From: Orobanche coerulescens
Lineage: Eukaryota; Streptophyta; Magnoliopsida; Lamiales; Orobanchaceae
DNA length: 64,000 nt
Assembly: GCA_033398695.1 (NCBI GenBank)
Contig: CM065815.1
Location: 144,629,001 to 144,693,000, forward strand
Reading direction: 5' to 3'
Program-made: the position numbers and the translations under genes
Shown here: one piece after another, positions 33,138 to 45,248 of the stretch
Position numbering within the stretch: position 1 is the first letter of the stretch
Layout of the letters: each line of letters opens with the position of its first letter
The notes under the pieces: model-generated
Told to the model about the DNA's origin: nothing
The model's input: only the letters and a program-made list of their open reading frames with translations
Databases searched by the model: none

Positions 33138-33542
33138 TGTAACACCCCCAAAATCCTTTGGGAATATTACAGCGCCACAGACCCTCTCCGCGAGGATCCA
33201 CCAGGCTAAATACAGATAAACACGATATGCAATACATACCAACATGGATAAAAATGAACCATTACACCGATTTGGTCTTTTAACACAACATAACACATCA
33301 AACATACATAACTCGATCTCATAACTCATACCCACGCAGGGGTCGGAAAACATCAACATGCCCATAAAACGGGAAGACTACACAACAGAGAGCCAAACAA
33401 TGAGACTCTGCCAAAATACTCAACGAATGGTCATCCTGTGATTAGTATCGTCGTCTTACATCATCTTTCGTACCGATCCTGTGATTCGCTCCCCAACAAC
33501 CTGCAAGTACCTGGATGCAATACAGACATCCACCCCCCGAAT
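33138..33542 (-). repeat. Element B 5' LTR, piece 1 (PBS side)
   Basis: On the minus strand this ends GGGGGTGTTACA next to the PBS. It is interrupted at 33542 by element C; CGAAT (33538-33542 and 43938-43942) is the duplication. The three pieces (33138-33542, 43943-45248, 53229-54255) add up to about 2738 bp. Confidence 0.85.
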
Positions 33543-35468
33543 TGTAATATCCGTACTTTTCCATTTTTAGTAGTTTCCATTTTTGGTGTATATCTATTTT
33601 TATCGACTCGGTTGTAATCGTTTCGACATTTTGAATCTACTTTATTCTTAGAGTTTTTCCATTTGGACGAGTTTCGGAGACATTTTTACTTAAATCCATT
33701 CTATGTTATGTTTTGTCATATGTACGTTCGATTCTCGTAAAACTTGTTTGTTTTCATGGTTTCTTTGTGTACATAAGTTCGTATGGTTGAGTTGTTCGTG
33801 TTGTGAGTTTCGGTTTGTCAATCCGACATCGTATCGTGATTTTCGGACACTTGGGCCATTTTTATAATTTCTTATAAGTTTACGGAATTTCATCTTCTTT
33901 GTCGTATTTCGGATTCCCCGATAGTCGGAATTGTATTTTCTTTTAATGCTTAGGTTCGTCATCGAATATGCTTCGTAACCATATTTTTGGTTCGATAGCA
34001 GGTCCGGGTTTCGAAGTCATCCGGGATAGTTCGGACAACAACTTCTTAGACTGCTGTCCAGTAGGGTGTTACGGCCGTAATGTTGGCCTTGTTACGGCCA
34101 TAATGCAGCCCTTGTTACAGCCATAACGACCTGCTGTTTTAAGAACAGCGGGCAGAAGTTAGAACATCAGTTTTCATCCCTTCTCTCATTTTTCTTCGTC
34201 GGGCGACACCAGAACCTCCAGGGCAATTCCCATCCCTTCAAGCCCGTGTATTCTTCATCCTTCATCACCGTAAGATCGTAGGAGCATATCATCTTCTAAG
34301 TAATCATCTTTCACCATCCGAATCTGAGGTAATTGGCTTAGAACCCTAACTTTGTCAATCTTGGGGGTTTTTCGGGTTTTGCTTGAATAATCTCGAATTT
34401 TTCAAGTATGTTGTATTACTCCTTACCAATTTTTGTTATTGGGTGATTCCCAATCCGATTTCATCGAGTTTAATCCGTGAATTGTCGATTCGGGGAGATT
34501 TTGTGTAAACCCTCGCCCGTATCGATTGAATGTATGTTGTCTTAGCTTGTAATCGGGGTTATGGGTGTATTTCATTCGATTATTGTTATCCGTTAGGACT
34601 GAGTTATGTTAATCCTTCATTTAGGAATGGTCGTTTTCCCTCCGGATCATTCGTAGTCGTTGTTCATTCCCGTTTCGTCGAAGATGTCTCAAAGGCAAGT
34701 ACTTTACATTTGTTTACATGTTCTAGTATTTGAATTATGGCTTTTCGTGGTTGTTGTGGATGGATATGTGTATGTTCACCTATGGACGGTCCGACGGGGC
34801 CTCTAAGGATACGTATTGCCGCGAGTGTGCGTATCACGAACTATGGTTAACCACCCAGGGATGTCCGATGGGGCTCTGCGGGGTACGCTGGCCGTGAGTC
34901 TCGTACCAACGGTTAACTTTGAATTTTTTTGATGGAAAAATGTGTTTTGTGCTTGTGCACCGTGAATATTCTGGAATATAAATGATTTCTAAAATGAATT
35001 TTGGCGCATATTTTCATCTGATTAGAATTGTAGTTCAAATGGATTGTACTTGCACTAGCAGTTGTCGCTAACCCCTTAAATGGGGAAAATACTTTTGTAT
35101 TTCAGGTACAGGTCATGGAAGCAAACGAGCGTGCGAGCCGTACGAGAATTATGGGCATGCGTAATTCTGTTCAGTGGTTTTCTATTGGTGTCTTGTTTTG
35201 GGATTTCTTTATTATGTCATTTGTTTAAGTACTCGAGTACTTCTTTCTTGAATTTATTAATGTTGTGTACCCGTTTTGGGGAGTGGATTTGATGTCAAAT
35301 TGTATTGTTGAATTTCAACATTTGGTGTTGAATGTCATGGATTGTGAAATTATCGTTTTGTTGATGATGTATGTCTTTGTCGAATGTTATTTTGGTACGT
35401 TAGCCTGGTAGATTCCATAGTGTGGGGTTCACGGCGCTGTAATATGCCCTGATCATCTTGGTGTTACA
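33543..35468 (+). repeat. Element C 5' LTR
   Basis: 1926 bp, TGTAATATCC...GTGTTACA. A palindrome cluster sits at 34069-34127 and a tandem module (GACGGGGCCTCTAAGG and GATGGGGCTCTGCGGGG) at about 34785-34905. No gene. Confidence 0.93.
34069..34127 (+). repeat. TTACGGCCGTAA palindrome cluster (element C 5' LTR)
   Basis: A perfect copy at 34069-34080 and diverged copies at 34092-34103 and 34114-34127. The matching place in the 3' LTR (42520-42600) has a perfect 14-bp GTTACGGCCGTAAC at 42587-42600. The TATA box after it is weak (TTTTAAG near 34136). Confidence 0.85.
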
Positions 35469-35473
35469 GATTA

Positions 35474-35485
35474 TGGTATCGGAGC
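35474..35485 (+). other. Primer binding site of element C
   Basis: TGGTATCGGAGC differs from the usual TGGTATCAGAGC by one transition. Element D has the same variant at 60737-60748. Confidence 0.88.
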
Positions 35486-35692
35486 TTTAGGTTTATGGAT
35501 ACCTAGGCTCTCGGTTATTTGGGTCTAGTTGAGTGTCGTTTTTGAATAGTATCACTGCTACGCCATCATCTCAGTACGCCGGTGCTCGTAAGTTTGTCCT
35601 AACTTGACTCATTACGTTGTTCTGTTCTATTCTTTTCTTGGTATCTTGTTGCGTTTTGCGTTTGAACTGTACTTACCCCTTACTTCTTCAGA

Positions 35693-36798
35693 ATGCCTGC
35701 TGGTAGAGGATGCGGATGCGGTCGTGGATGCGGTAGGGGACGTGGCGCAGCCGGTGGGGCGGCCATGTCCGATAACTCGGGAACTGATTCGTCGATGTCA
35801 TCCTTTTCGAACAGTGTTCCACCCAGTGCCGGAGGCCAGCAGGATCAGTCTGCTAGCTCCGGCAATGCTCATGAGAATATCGGGGTGGCGAATATTTTGC
35901 AGCAAGTAGCGAACCAGATGACGCTACTGACTCAGGCCGTCTTGGTCGGCCAAGCTAATGCCAGCCCGATTCCGACTACTAGATCTGGCAATGATAAGCT
36001 ACTTCAGGACGTGATTCGTATGCGTCCTCCGCAGTTTGATGGTGCTTCCGACCCTTCCGGTTGGGAGAGTTGGTTATTTGAGATGGAGAAAATGTTCGAG
36101 GCGGCTAACTACTCTGAGGAGAGGAAGGTACCCATCGCTCAGTACTTCCTCGCCAAGGAGGCGGCAACGTGTGGCAAGCAGTGAAACCACATGATCGGGC
36201 AGCCATGTGGGAAGAGTTCCGAGAGCTGATGGAGGACGAATTTTGTCCGTGGCCGGTTAAAGAGGGGAGGATCCGAGCCTTCTTTGAGGCTAAGCCCCAG
36301 GATGTTCCGATTTTGCAGGCAATCAAGCACTACAACCAATAACTTCATTATGTGAGAAACCAGGTCTAAGATGAGCTAGGCAAGATCCTCCACTTTGACA
36401 TGCGGATGAAGCCTAGGGTTCGTCACTATATGTCTGGTCTTGGATGTAAAACTCTAAAAGATTATCATAACAAGGCAATGACTTATGATATGTCGTTTTC
36501 TGCGACAGCGGAAACCGAGGGAAAGAAAAAGAAGACATTCGGTCAGTTTTCGGGAGGCAAGTATGGCGGGTATCCAAAGGCTCAGTCTGGTTCGCGAGTC
36601 TTCGGGAATCATTCCCCATCATTTGGGCGAGGAAACAGTTCTAAGTCTGCTCCTACTGGTTTCGTTCGTGGTCCAACCTACTTTAACTGTGGTCGTCCCG
36701 GGCACATGATGAGTGAGTGTGACAGGCCCCCGATTCAGTGTCTTGCTTGCAGTCGGATGGGACATTGTGCTAAGTATTGTACGGAGAACCGAACGTGA
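35693..36798 (+). pseudogene. Element C gag
   Basis: The ATG at 35693 opens a Gly/Arg-rich start (GRGCGCGRGCGRGRG) and the capsid region RMRPPQFDGASDPSGWESWL. The frame breaks near 36166 in the conserved AANWWQ segment, where CTGG appears altered and one base is lost. The C-terminal half resumes at 36400-36798 with CCHC knuckles (FNCGRPGHMMSEC, CLACSRMGHCAKYC). Stops occur near 36340 and 36367. It matches the Gag of element B. Confidence 0.88.
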
Positions 36799-36938
36799 AT
36801 CAGGCATCGACAGTTTCTCAGCCCCAGCAGAGTTTTGGTAGAGGTCGAGGACGTGGGCAACCTTCTAGAGGGGGAGCTTCTAGTGCGGGGTCTATTCCGC
36901 CCCGTGTGTATGAGACGAGATGAGTTGGAGATCCCATC

Positions 36939-37379
36939 GTGACCGTGACTACAATTACCGTTCACATCCTTGACCACCCTGTTTCCGTTTTATTCGATTC
37001 TAGTGCTACGCATTCTTTCATGTCTATGGATTGTGTGCGTTGTCTGCATGTTGATTGCCTAGTTGCATGTGAACCATTTGTTGTTAAATTGCCTAGTGGG
37101 GATAGCATCGTGGGGGATCGTGAGATTAGAGATTTTCCTGTGAGTATCGTGGGGAGGGATTGGCCTTCTAATTTGATTGCGGTGGGTATTAAAGACAAGG
37201 ATCTGATTCTTGGTGAGGATTGGGTGGACCGTCATGGGGCGATCATGAATTATAGAATGAAAACCATTTCGATGTTAGCCTCTGATAGTACCGAGCATTC
37301 TTTTATGGGGCATAAGCGGAGTAGCCAGATATTCCTGATCAGCACTTTGAAAGCGGTGAGACTTCTTCGAGGAGGTTGA
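36939..37379 (+). pseudogene. Element C protease
   Basis: VLFDSSATHSFMS is the protease site with the glycine of D-S-G changed to Ser. ILGEDWVDRHGAIMNY is the second landmark (normally LGMDWL). 146 codons are open; the stop is at 37377-37379. The loss of Gly next to the catalytic Asp would be expected to harm activity. Confidence 0.87.
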
Positions 37380-37419
37380 ACGGGTTAGTGGTGTTATGCT
37401 TTGAGATCGGAAGAAGGGG

Positions 37420-38513
37420 GAGTCGAGATCTCGTCTATTCCAGTAGTGTGTGAGTATCCTGACGTATTTCCAGACGAGTTGCTGGGTTTTCCGCCGGACT
37501 GAGAGGTTGAGTTTACTGTGGATTTAGAGGTGCAGCACCGATTTCTAAGACACCATACCGTATGACGCCTACTGAGATGCTTGAGTTGAAGAAATAGTTG
37601 GGAGAGCTGCTAGACAGGGGTATATTCGACCGAGCGCTTCGCCTTGGGGCGCACCGGTCCTGTTTGTAAAGAAGAAGGATGTGTCACTTCGTCTGTGTAT
37701 CGACTATCGAGAGTTGAACAAGGTGACTATCAAAAACAAGCATCCACTCCGAGGAATGATGACTTGTTTGACCAATTGCAAGGGGCAACCGTATTTTCGA
37801 AGATTGATTTGAGATCTGGGTATTATCAACTCCGAGTGAAGGATTCCAACATTCCGAAGACGGCCTTTCGGACGAGATACGACCACTACGAGTGTGTGGT
37901 TATGCCTTTTGGGATAACCAACGCCCTAGCCGTGTTCATGCAACTTGTGAACAAATTCTTTATCGAATACCTCGATAAGTCTGTAGTTATTTTTATCGAC
38001 GATATCCTGATTTACTCGAGGAGCGAGGAGGGGCATGCACGTCATTTGCATATTGTGTTGGGAATCTTGATAACTCAGCATCTTTTTGTGAAGTTCTCAA
38101 AGTGTGAGTTTTGGTTGTGGGAGGTTATGTTTCTCGGTCATGTGATCTCGGCCGAGGGTGTTCGTGTGGACCCACATAAGATAGAGATAGTGTTGGATTG
38201 GGCGCCGCCCAAAAACGTGAAGGAGGTCCGCAGTTTTCTGGGTTTGGCCGGGTATTATCGTAGATTTGTCGAGGGGTTCTGTAAGATCGCTCGACCGCTG
38301 ACTCAGTTGTTACAGATGTCAGAGAAGTTTGTGTGGACCAATGAGAGACAAAAGAGTTTCGAAGAGTTGAAGGAACGGTTGACGACCGCTCTCGTTTTGG
38401 CCTTACCGAGTGGTAATGAGGGTTTCTCAGTTTTAGTGACGCTTCGGGCCAATGGCTCGGATGTGTACTTATGCAGCATGGGAAGACGATTTCTTATTCA
38501 TCCCGTCAGTTGA
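37420..38513 (+). pseudogene. Element C reverse transcriptase
   Basis: Conserved RT sequence starts in another frame near 37440 (YPDVFPDELLGFPPD). 37644-38513 is then open with [35 protein letters not shown], catalytic [12 protein letters not shown] and the connection domain with [19 protein letters not shown] base is missing near 37750. The catalytic pair is intact. Confidence 0.92.
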
Positions 38514-38824
38514 AACCGTACTAGTTGAATTACCCTACCCACGATCTTGAGTTGGTCGTGGTTGTGTTTGCGTTGAATATCTGGCGTCATTACTTGTATG
38601 GCTCGTCGTGTCAGATTTTCACTGATCACAAGAGCTTGAAGTACATTTTCACGCAGAAAGAGCTAAATATGAGATAGATGAGATGGTTGGAGTTGATTAA
38701 GGATTACGACCTCGAGATCCTTTATCATTCGGACAAGGCAAATGTGGTAGCAGATGCCTTGAGCCGGAAATCGGTATCGCTTCGGGCGCTTGAGTTACTT
38801 ATGGCCCATCCAGGACTTAAGTGA
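38514..38824 (+). pseudogene. Element C RNase H
   Basis: Short pieces in changing frames: [20 protein letters not shown], then [19 protein letters not shown] and VVADALSRK near 38755-38770. Stops at 38514, 38526 and about 38676 break it. Recognition rests on these motifs. Confidence 0.8.
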
Positions 38825-38827
38825 GAG

Positions 38828-40052
38828 TTGATGAGGTTGAGCATTGAGATTGTACTACCAGAGAGTTCCGGGCAGTTGCGTACTCTTGAGATTTCTTCGT
38901 CTCTAGTCGACGATACTAAATTGGGACAGTTGAAAGACCCGATGTTTATTCAGCTTCGAGAGAATGTAGGGAAGGGGAAAGCCTCGGGATTCTTAATATA
39001 TGAGGATGGTGTGTTGAGATTCCGAGGTCGACTGTGTGTTCCGAACGACTTGGAATTGAGGCAGAGTATTATTCGGGAGGCTCATGCGTCACCTTACTCA
39101 GTCCATCCAGGCTCGAGTAAAATATATAAAGATTTGAGGAAGAATTTCTGGTGGAATGACATGAAGAATGAGGTAGTTCAGTTTGTGGCTAAGTGTTTGA
39201 CTTGTCAGCAAGTCAAAATCGAGCATCAGCGGCCAGTCGGATTGTTGAAACCACTTCCCGTCCCGGAATGGAAGTGGAAAGATATCTCCATAGATTTTGT
39301 CACGAACTTGCCGAGGACGAAGACTGGAATGAATATGGTGTGGGTGATCGTGGACCGACTAACTAAGTCGGCACATTTTCTGGGCATCAAGAATACTTGG
39401 GGTCCAGAAAAATTGGCTTGTATTTTCATCGCGTAGATAGTGAGACTTCATGGTATGCCAAAGACTATTATTTCGGATAGATATGGCCGGTTTGTATCGC
39501 ATTTCTGGCAGGCGGTACATAAAGCATTGGGGAAACGTTTGCGTTTGAGTACATCCTTCCACCCTCAGACCTATGGGAAGTCCGAGCGTACCATTCAGAT
39601 GTTCGAGGATATGTTACGTGCATGTGCGCTAGAATGAAGTAGTGACTGGGAGGAGCATCTGGCCTTGATCGAGTTTACGTATAATAATAGCTGGCACGCG
39701 TCGATTAAGATGGCACCGTATGAGGCGCTTTATGGCCGACGTTACCGATCACCGATATGTTGGGATGAACCGTCCGATCTAGTTGGCACCAAGCCGGATC
39801 TTGTGTTAGAGACAAAGAAGAAAGTTGAATTGATTAGAGAGAGGATGTTGGCGGCTCAGAGTCGACATAAGTCTTATGCAGATGTTAGGCGTCGACCTTT
39901 GGAGTTTGAGGTGGGAGATCATGTTTTTGTTGAGAGTGTCTCCGTCGAAGGGAGTTTTCCATTTTGGAAAAAAGGGGAAGCTAAGCCCGATGTATATTGG
40001 ACCTTTCGAGATATTAGAGAGAGCTGGCGAGCTGACGTACTGTTTGGCATTG
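38828..40052 (+). pseudogene. Element C integrase, up to the S insertion
   Basis: HHCC finger (HPGSSKIYKDLRKNFWW ... CLTCQQVK), core with SIDFVTNLPRTKTGMN and IVDRLTKSAHFL, second Asp segment PKTIISDRYGRFVSHFW, Glu segment YGKSERTIQMFEDML. In-frame stops at 39434-39436 and 39635-39637, and a frameshift near 39920. The C-terminal barrel is reached when S interrupts at 40052. Confidence 0.9.
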
Positions 40053-41041
40053 TGACACGTCTTTTATGTAACTATCGCAAGTGCACGATATCGTATCAAG
40101 TAGTAAGTGGACTTTTTGAGTCCGGTTTATTGATCCCACGAGGAAGTTAGGTTATATATTGAATTATACACTATTTAACTATTTGCTATAGAGATTTATA
40201 TGATTGAAACACATAATTTAAGAGTTTGGTTTGACAATTGCAAAGAAAATGCAATAATAGTTCTAAAATTCAAGGAAATGAAAGATTGCACTAATAATAG
40301 ATTAATAAAAGATAAAATGAAATAGTTGGGATTACAAACTTAGTTTATCATTAGTTATAGAAGATGTATAGGAGATCATAAGATGAATTTACTTATTATG
40401 TTGTGTAGATTCGATTTTCCTTAAAAAAAACGGTTCCTCTTTCGAATGTCAAAACGCCCCTTATATATTGAATCAATCCACTATATTTCTATGTTGATTG
40501 GCTTCAATACATAACATTAGGTTTTATGAAAATAACTCAAAGAATCATCTAAGGTCTAGAGGTATATTTCTATCCCCTAGAACAACTTAGAGTGAAGATC
40601 ATTTGATCTAATCAAACATATTTTTTTTCGAAACATATGAAGACCATAAATATCGTCATTTATTGGCCAAATAAATAAAGATTGGTAAAACAATGAAAAT
40701 CACACACAATAATAAGTAATTCATAATAGATCTTTAGACAAACTTAAATAACATGACTAACCTTGTTTATAATCTCAACTTAAGTAACTTAGCCCATTAA
40801 GAGTTTATTCAACATATTACAAGCTTGAGTGGTCATTAATAGTTGAAAAAGGGAAAGAATTGATCCTAACTCCCTTAGTAGATAAATGAGAAAGAAACAA
40901 TAAACTCACTCAACAACATAAGCTAAACCACACTTACACAAATCACTCAAGAACACAAGTGTGTTCTTCACACCAAAAGAAAAAGTATTACAAAGTGAGA
41001 AATTATAAGATGAATGATCAATAATGATGGATCTATGGGGT

Positions 41042-41052
41042 CTATTTATACA
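41042..41052 (-). promoter_or_regulatory. TATA box of solo LTR S
   Basis: The minus strand reads GTATAAATAGA, a strong plant TATA box, about 125 bp after the palindrome cluster in LTR orientation. Confidence 0.65.
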
Positions 41053-41176
41053 CCTAAAGTCATCTAATAATTCCAAAACTCCAGCATTATTACAATAGAT
41101 CGGATCAATGTCAGCCATCCCCTCAATAATAGACCAAAAGTATAAAAAAATAGACAATGATCACAATCTGACAAGA

Positions 41177-41256
41177 GTTACGGCCGTAACATTGAGGAGT
41201 TACGGCTGTAACTATGATGACTTAAGGCCGTAACATTGAGGAGTTACGGCCGTAAC
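41177..41256 (-). repeat. GTTACGGCCGTAAC palindrome cluster (solo LTR S)
   Basis: Perfect 14-bp palindromes at 41177-41190 and 41243-41256, with near copies at 41199-41212 and about 41221-41234. Confidence 0.92.
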
Positions 41257-41673
41257 ATGGCTTCGTAGATTTGTATTTTTCTGAGTTACGCCCATACACA
41301 CCCGTATGGAGTTTCAGACTTCATTTTCATCCCAGAATTTCTTAGACTTTGTGTTTTTGCCCCAAATCCTCTTCGGATGATAACTTTTGATATATAACTC
41401 TGATTTTGAATCCGGAAAGACTCCCGAACTCGTCTCGGAAAGCCCTACAACATGAATACATAAAATTCAACAAAGAGAATATTTTATACACATGTTATTT
41501 CTTGAGTAAATAGGTAATTCAATCCGATTAAGACTAAATTTACATCTTCATCTGATAAATAATAAAATTATTAAAAGCTAATTAATTCAAAGCAAAACAA
41601 GTAGACTAGCTCAATTATGGGTGAAATATATAGATATAAACCATGGGTAAGTGTATAAAACTGACACTTATCA

Positions 41674-41960
41674 CATTGCCTCCATCGCTGAGTCATGTGC
41701 ATAGTGTATTTCACGTCTCCCAGCTAAGAAGGTATGTTCTGGACCCGTCCCATGTTATTGATTTCGGGTACGTGGAGATCGAGAAAGACGTTAAGTTTGA
41801 GGAGAGGCCCGCCACAAGTTTGGAGCATCGAGACAAACAATTAAGGCACAAAACCATTCCTTTGGTTAAAGTGCAATGGTCGAGGCACAGAGTAGAAGAA
41901 GCAATGTGGGAGTTGGAGGAGGATATGCGTTCGAGGCACCCCGAGATTTTCGATTCTTAA
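41674..41960 (+). pseudogene. Element C integrase C-terminus, after the S insertion
   Basis: PPSLSHVHSVFHVSQLRRYV is the conserved integrase end. VKVQWSRHRVEEAMWELEED, ending RHPEIF, is chromodomain-like. The frame is open to the TAA at 41958. This part joins the sequence before 40052. Confidence 0.9.
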
Positions 41961-41980
41961 ATTTCAGGACGAAACTTCTT

Positions 41981-41995
41981 TTTAGAGAGGGAGAA
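41981..41995 (+). other. Polypurine tract of element C
   Basis: TTTAGAGAGGGAGAA directly before the 3' LTR, preceded by GGACGAAACTTC. Confidence 0.88.
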
Positions 41996-43937
41996 TGTAA
42001 TATCCGTACCTTTTTATTTTTAGCAGTTTCCATTTTTAGTGTATGTCTATTTTTATCGACTCGCTTGTATTTCGACATTTTGAATCTACTTTATTCTTGG
42101 AGTTTTTCCATTTGAACGAGTTTCAGAGATGTTTTTTACTTAAATCCATTCTATGTTATGTTTTGTCATTTGTGCATTAGATTCTCATAAAACCCATTCG
42201 TTTTCATTGTTTCTTTGTTTACATAAGTTCGTATGGTTGAGTTGTTCGTGTTTTGAGTTTTGGTTTGTCAATCCGACGTCGTATCGGGATTTTCGGACAC
42301 TTGGGTCATTTTTGTAATTTCCTATAAGTTTAGGGAATTTCATCTTCTTTGTCGTATTTCGGATTCCCCGGTAGTCGGAATTGTATTTTCTTTTAACGCT
42401 TAGGTTCGTCATTGAATTTGCTTCGTAACCATATTTTTGGTTCGATAGCAGGTCCGGGTTTCGGAGTCGTCCGGGACAGTTCGGTCATCAGCTTCTTAGA
42501 CTGTTGTCCAGTAGGGTGTTATGTCCGTAACGCCCCATTCATTATGGCCGTAATATTGGCCTTGTTACGGCCATAATGCATCTCTTGTTACGGCCGTAAC
42601 GGCCTGCTGTTTTAAGAACAGCGGGCATAAGTCAGAACATCATTTTTCATCCCTTCTCTCATTTTTCTTCGTCGGGCGACACCAGAACCTCCAGGGCGAT
42701 TCCCATCACTTCAAACCCGTGTATTCTTCATCCTTCATCACCGTGAAATCGTAGGAGCATATCATCTTCTAAGTAATCATCTTCCACCGTCTCAATCCGA
42801 TGTAATTGGCTTAGAACCCTAACTTTATCAATTTTGGGGGGGTTTTGGGTTTTGCTTGAATAATCTCGAATTGTTCAAGTATGTTGTATTATTCCTTACC
42901 AATGTTATTGGGTGATTCTCAATCCAATTTCATCGAGTTTAATCCGTGAATTATCGATTCGGGGAGATTTTGTGTTAACCCTCACCCGTATCGATTGAAT
43001 GTATATTGTCTTAGCTTGTAATCGGGGTTATGGGCGTATTCCATTCGATTATTGTTATCCATTAGGACTGAGTTATGTTAATCCTTCATTTAGGAACGAT
43101 CGTTTTCCCTCCGGATCATTAGTAGTCGTTGTTCATTCCCGTTTCGTCGAAGATGTCTCAAAGGCAAGTACTTTACATTTGTTTACATGTTCTAGTATTT
43201 GAATTATGGATTTCCGTGGTTGTTGTGGATGGATATGTGTATGTTCAGCTGGGGACGGTCCGACGGGGCCTCTAAGGACACGTATTGCCGTGAGTGTGCG
43301 CACGAACTATGGTTAACCACCCAGGGATGTCCGACGGGGCTCTGCGGGGTACGTTGGCCGTGAGTCTCGTACCAACGGTTAACTTTGAATTGTTTTGATG
43401 GAAAAATGTATGTTGTGCTTGTGCACCGTGAATATTCCGGAATATAAATGATTTCTAAAATGATTTTTGGCGCATATTTTCATCTGATTAGAATTGTAGT
43501 TCAAATGGATTGTACTTGCACTAGCAGTTGTCGCTAACCCCTTAAATCAGGGAAATACTTTTATATTTCAGGTACAGGTCATGGAAGCAAATAAGCGTGC
43601 GAGACGTACGAGAATGATATGCATGCGTGATTCTGTTCAGTGGTTGTCTATTGGTGTCTTGTTTTGGGATTTCTTTATTATGTCATTTGTTTTAGTACTC
43701 GAGTACTTCTTTCTTGAATTTATTAATGTTGTGTACCCATTTTGGGGAGTGGATTGGACGTCAAATTGTATTGTCGAATTTCAACCTTTGGTGTTGAATG
43801 TCGTGGATTGTGAAATTGTCGTTTTGTTGATGATGTATGTCTTTGTCGAATGTCATTTTGGTACGTTAGCCTGGTGGATTCCACGGTGTGGGGTCTACGG
43901 CGCTGTAATATGCCCTGATCATCTTGGGGGTGTTACA
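41996..43937 (+). repeat. Element C 3' LTR
   Basis: 1942 bp, closely similar to 33543-35468. It differs by scattered transitions and small indels. The palindrome cluster at 42520-42600 has changed: some copies perfect in one LTR are broken in the other. Confidence 0.93.
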
Positions 43938-43942
43938 CGAAT

Positions 43943-45248
43943 ACTCGGGGGTTAGCAAAACTCTACCGTTTTGCTAGTGCATAAAATACAAATACAAGCC
44001 ATACATATCATACTCCAAGAACATAATAATCGTAAACATACACCCACAGATAAGTCACTTGATCAGAATGGTTCAAATCATGAAAGGTGGGGATGAAACC
44101 CATATACATCTTACCAAACATTTAAGATCTCAGGAGTTTTGAAAACAATGGGATTTAAGAATTCTCAAGCCTTTGAAACCATTTAGGGACACAGCACAAA
44201 AGTCATTTTCCTAAAATACAATTATGATAACAACATACAGGGTCCATGACCTAATCGTACCATTCAGGTCACAAAGCACGGGGTCCAAGACCCAATCATA
44301 TCATAATAGCATGTTTCCACAGATTATTCACATCCCGTGCTAGCAAGCCACGGACCTCAGATGCTCACACAGAACATACCTGAGTGAATAACCCACATGG
44401 AAACCATACTAAATCACATGTCACTGTAACAACAGTCACGTGACCACAATCATAGATACGTTCATAGTTATCTCGATATCGCACTAAGAAGCTACGAACC
44501 TCGGATGCTCCTACAGAACATACCCGATTGGACAACCCATGACACATACATCACATAACCAAATCACAACCATAAATTATCCCGGCATCGCACTAACAAG
44601 CTACGAACCTCAGAGTCCCCGCAAGACATACCCGATGGATAACCCCACAAGTTATCCCGGCATCGGGCTAGCAAGCCACGAACCTCAGAGTCCCCGCAAG
44701 ACATACCCGTTGGATAACCCTACGGTCCCGCTCGACCCATACTAGCAAGTATGAATCCCGGAGATTCGACAATCTTACCCGGCGGCACATCACTTACAAC
44801 AATCACATAACAATAAGCGATCACCAATCCAAACAACATTAAGCATCACGACCTCCTTTCAAAGGAGTAATAATTAATATCACAACATGTCAAATACCCA
44901 CCGAACAAGTATACGAATCGATACACAATCCTCGGAAAGTGATTACGGTCTACTATACTCACGAAGTATGGTTATAACATCTATCACATACAATACATAC
45001 TCACATATTCTAAATACACATTTATCCATGAAGCATACAAGTTATCTCGAAGAAAACCCTTTTTATCGAGAATATATTGATCCTTTAGAAGGTTCATTAA
45101 AACATTCAAGTTCCACATATAATCAAGCACCAACTATCACGTCTACGAAACAGGAAATGTATGGGCAAGATACTTGCCTCGAAACCACGTGCGAACAAAT
45201 ACGACGAATCACAAAGCCTCAATCCGACCTATCCTCCAAATTCCGTTC
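43943..45248 (-). repeat. Element B 5' LTR, piece 2, with tandem module
   Basis: Continues piece 1 after the insertion of C. It contains four diverged units of about 60-80 bp between 44337 and 44745, each with AAGC(C/T)ACG(A/G)ACCTC and ACATACC(C/T). Short open frames here arise from the tandem units. It is cut at 45248 by element E. Confidence 0.8.

Larger units (their letters stand above)
40053..41673 (-). mobile_element. Element S: solo LTR of an Athila-like element, nested in C
   Basis: 1621 bp with TG...CA ends (minus strand TGATAAGTGTCAG...GACGTGTCA) and CATTG duplicated at 40048-40052 and 41674-41678. There is no internal region. The minus-strand 3' end (CTCGTGGGATC...CGTGCACTTGCGATAG) matches the LTR end of element A in pattern, so the orientation is minus. 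It has its own palindrome cluster and TATA box. Confidence 0.88.
33543..43937 (+). mobile_element. Element C: chromovirus-like Ty3/gypsy retrotransposon (Tekay/Del-like)
   Basis: 10395 bp with 1.93-kb LTRs, CGAAT target duplication, initiator Met PBS and PPT. Gag, PR, RT, RNase H, INT and a chromodomain-like end are in gypsy order. The 1.62-kb solo LTR S is inserted in integrase. Many stops and frameshifts. Tekay/Del is my lineage guess from LTR length, PBS and the integrase end. Confidence 0.93.

Noticed and set aside
44539..44745. Pro/Ser repeat ORF, possible small secreted protein
   Set aside because: It follows the tandem units of the element B LTR; no signal peptide or start context.
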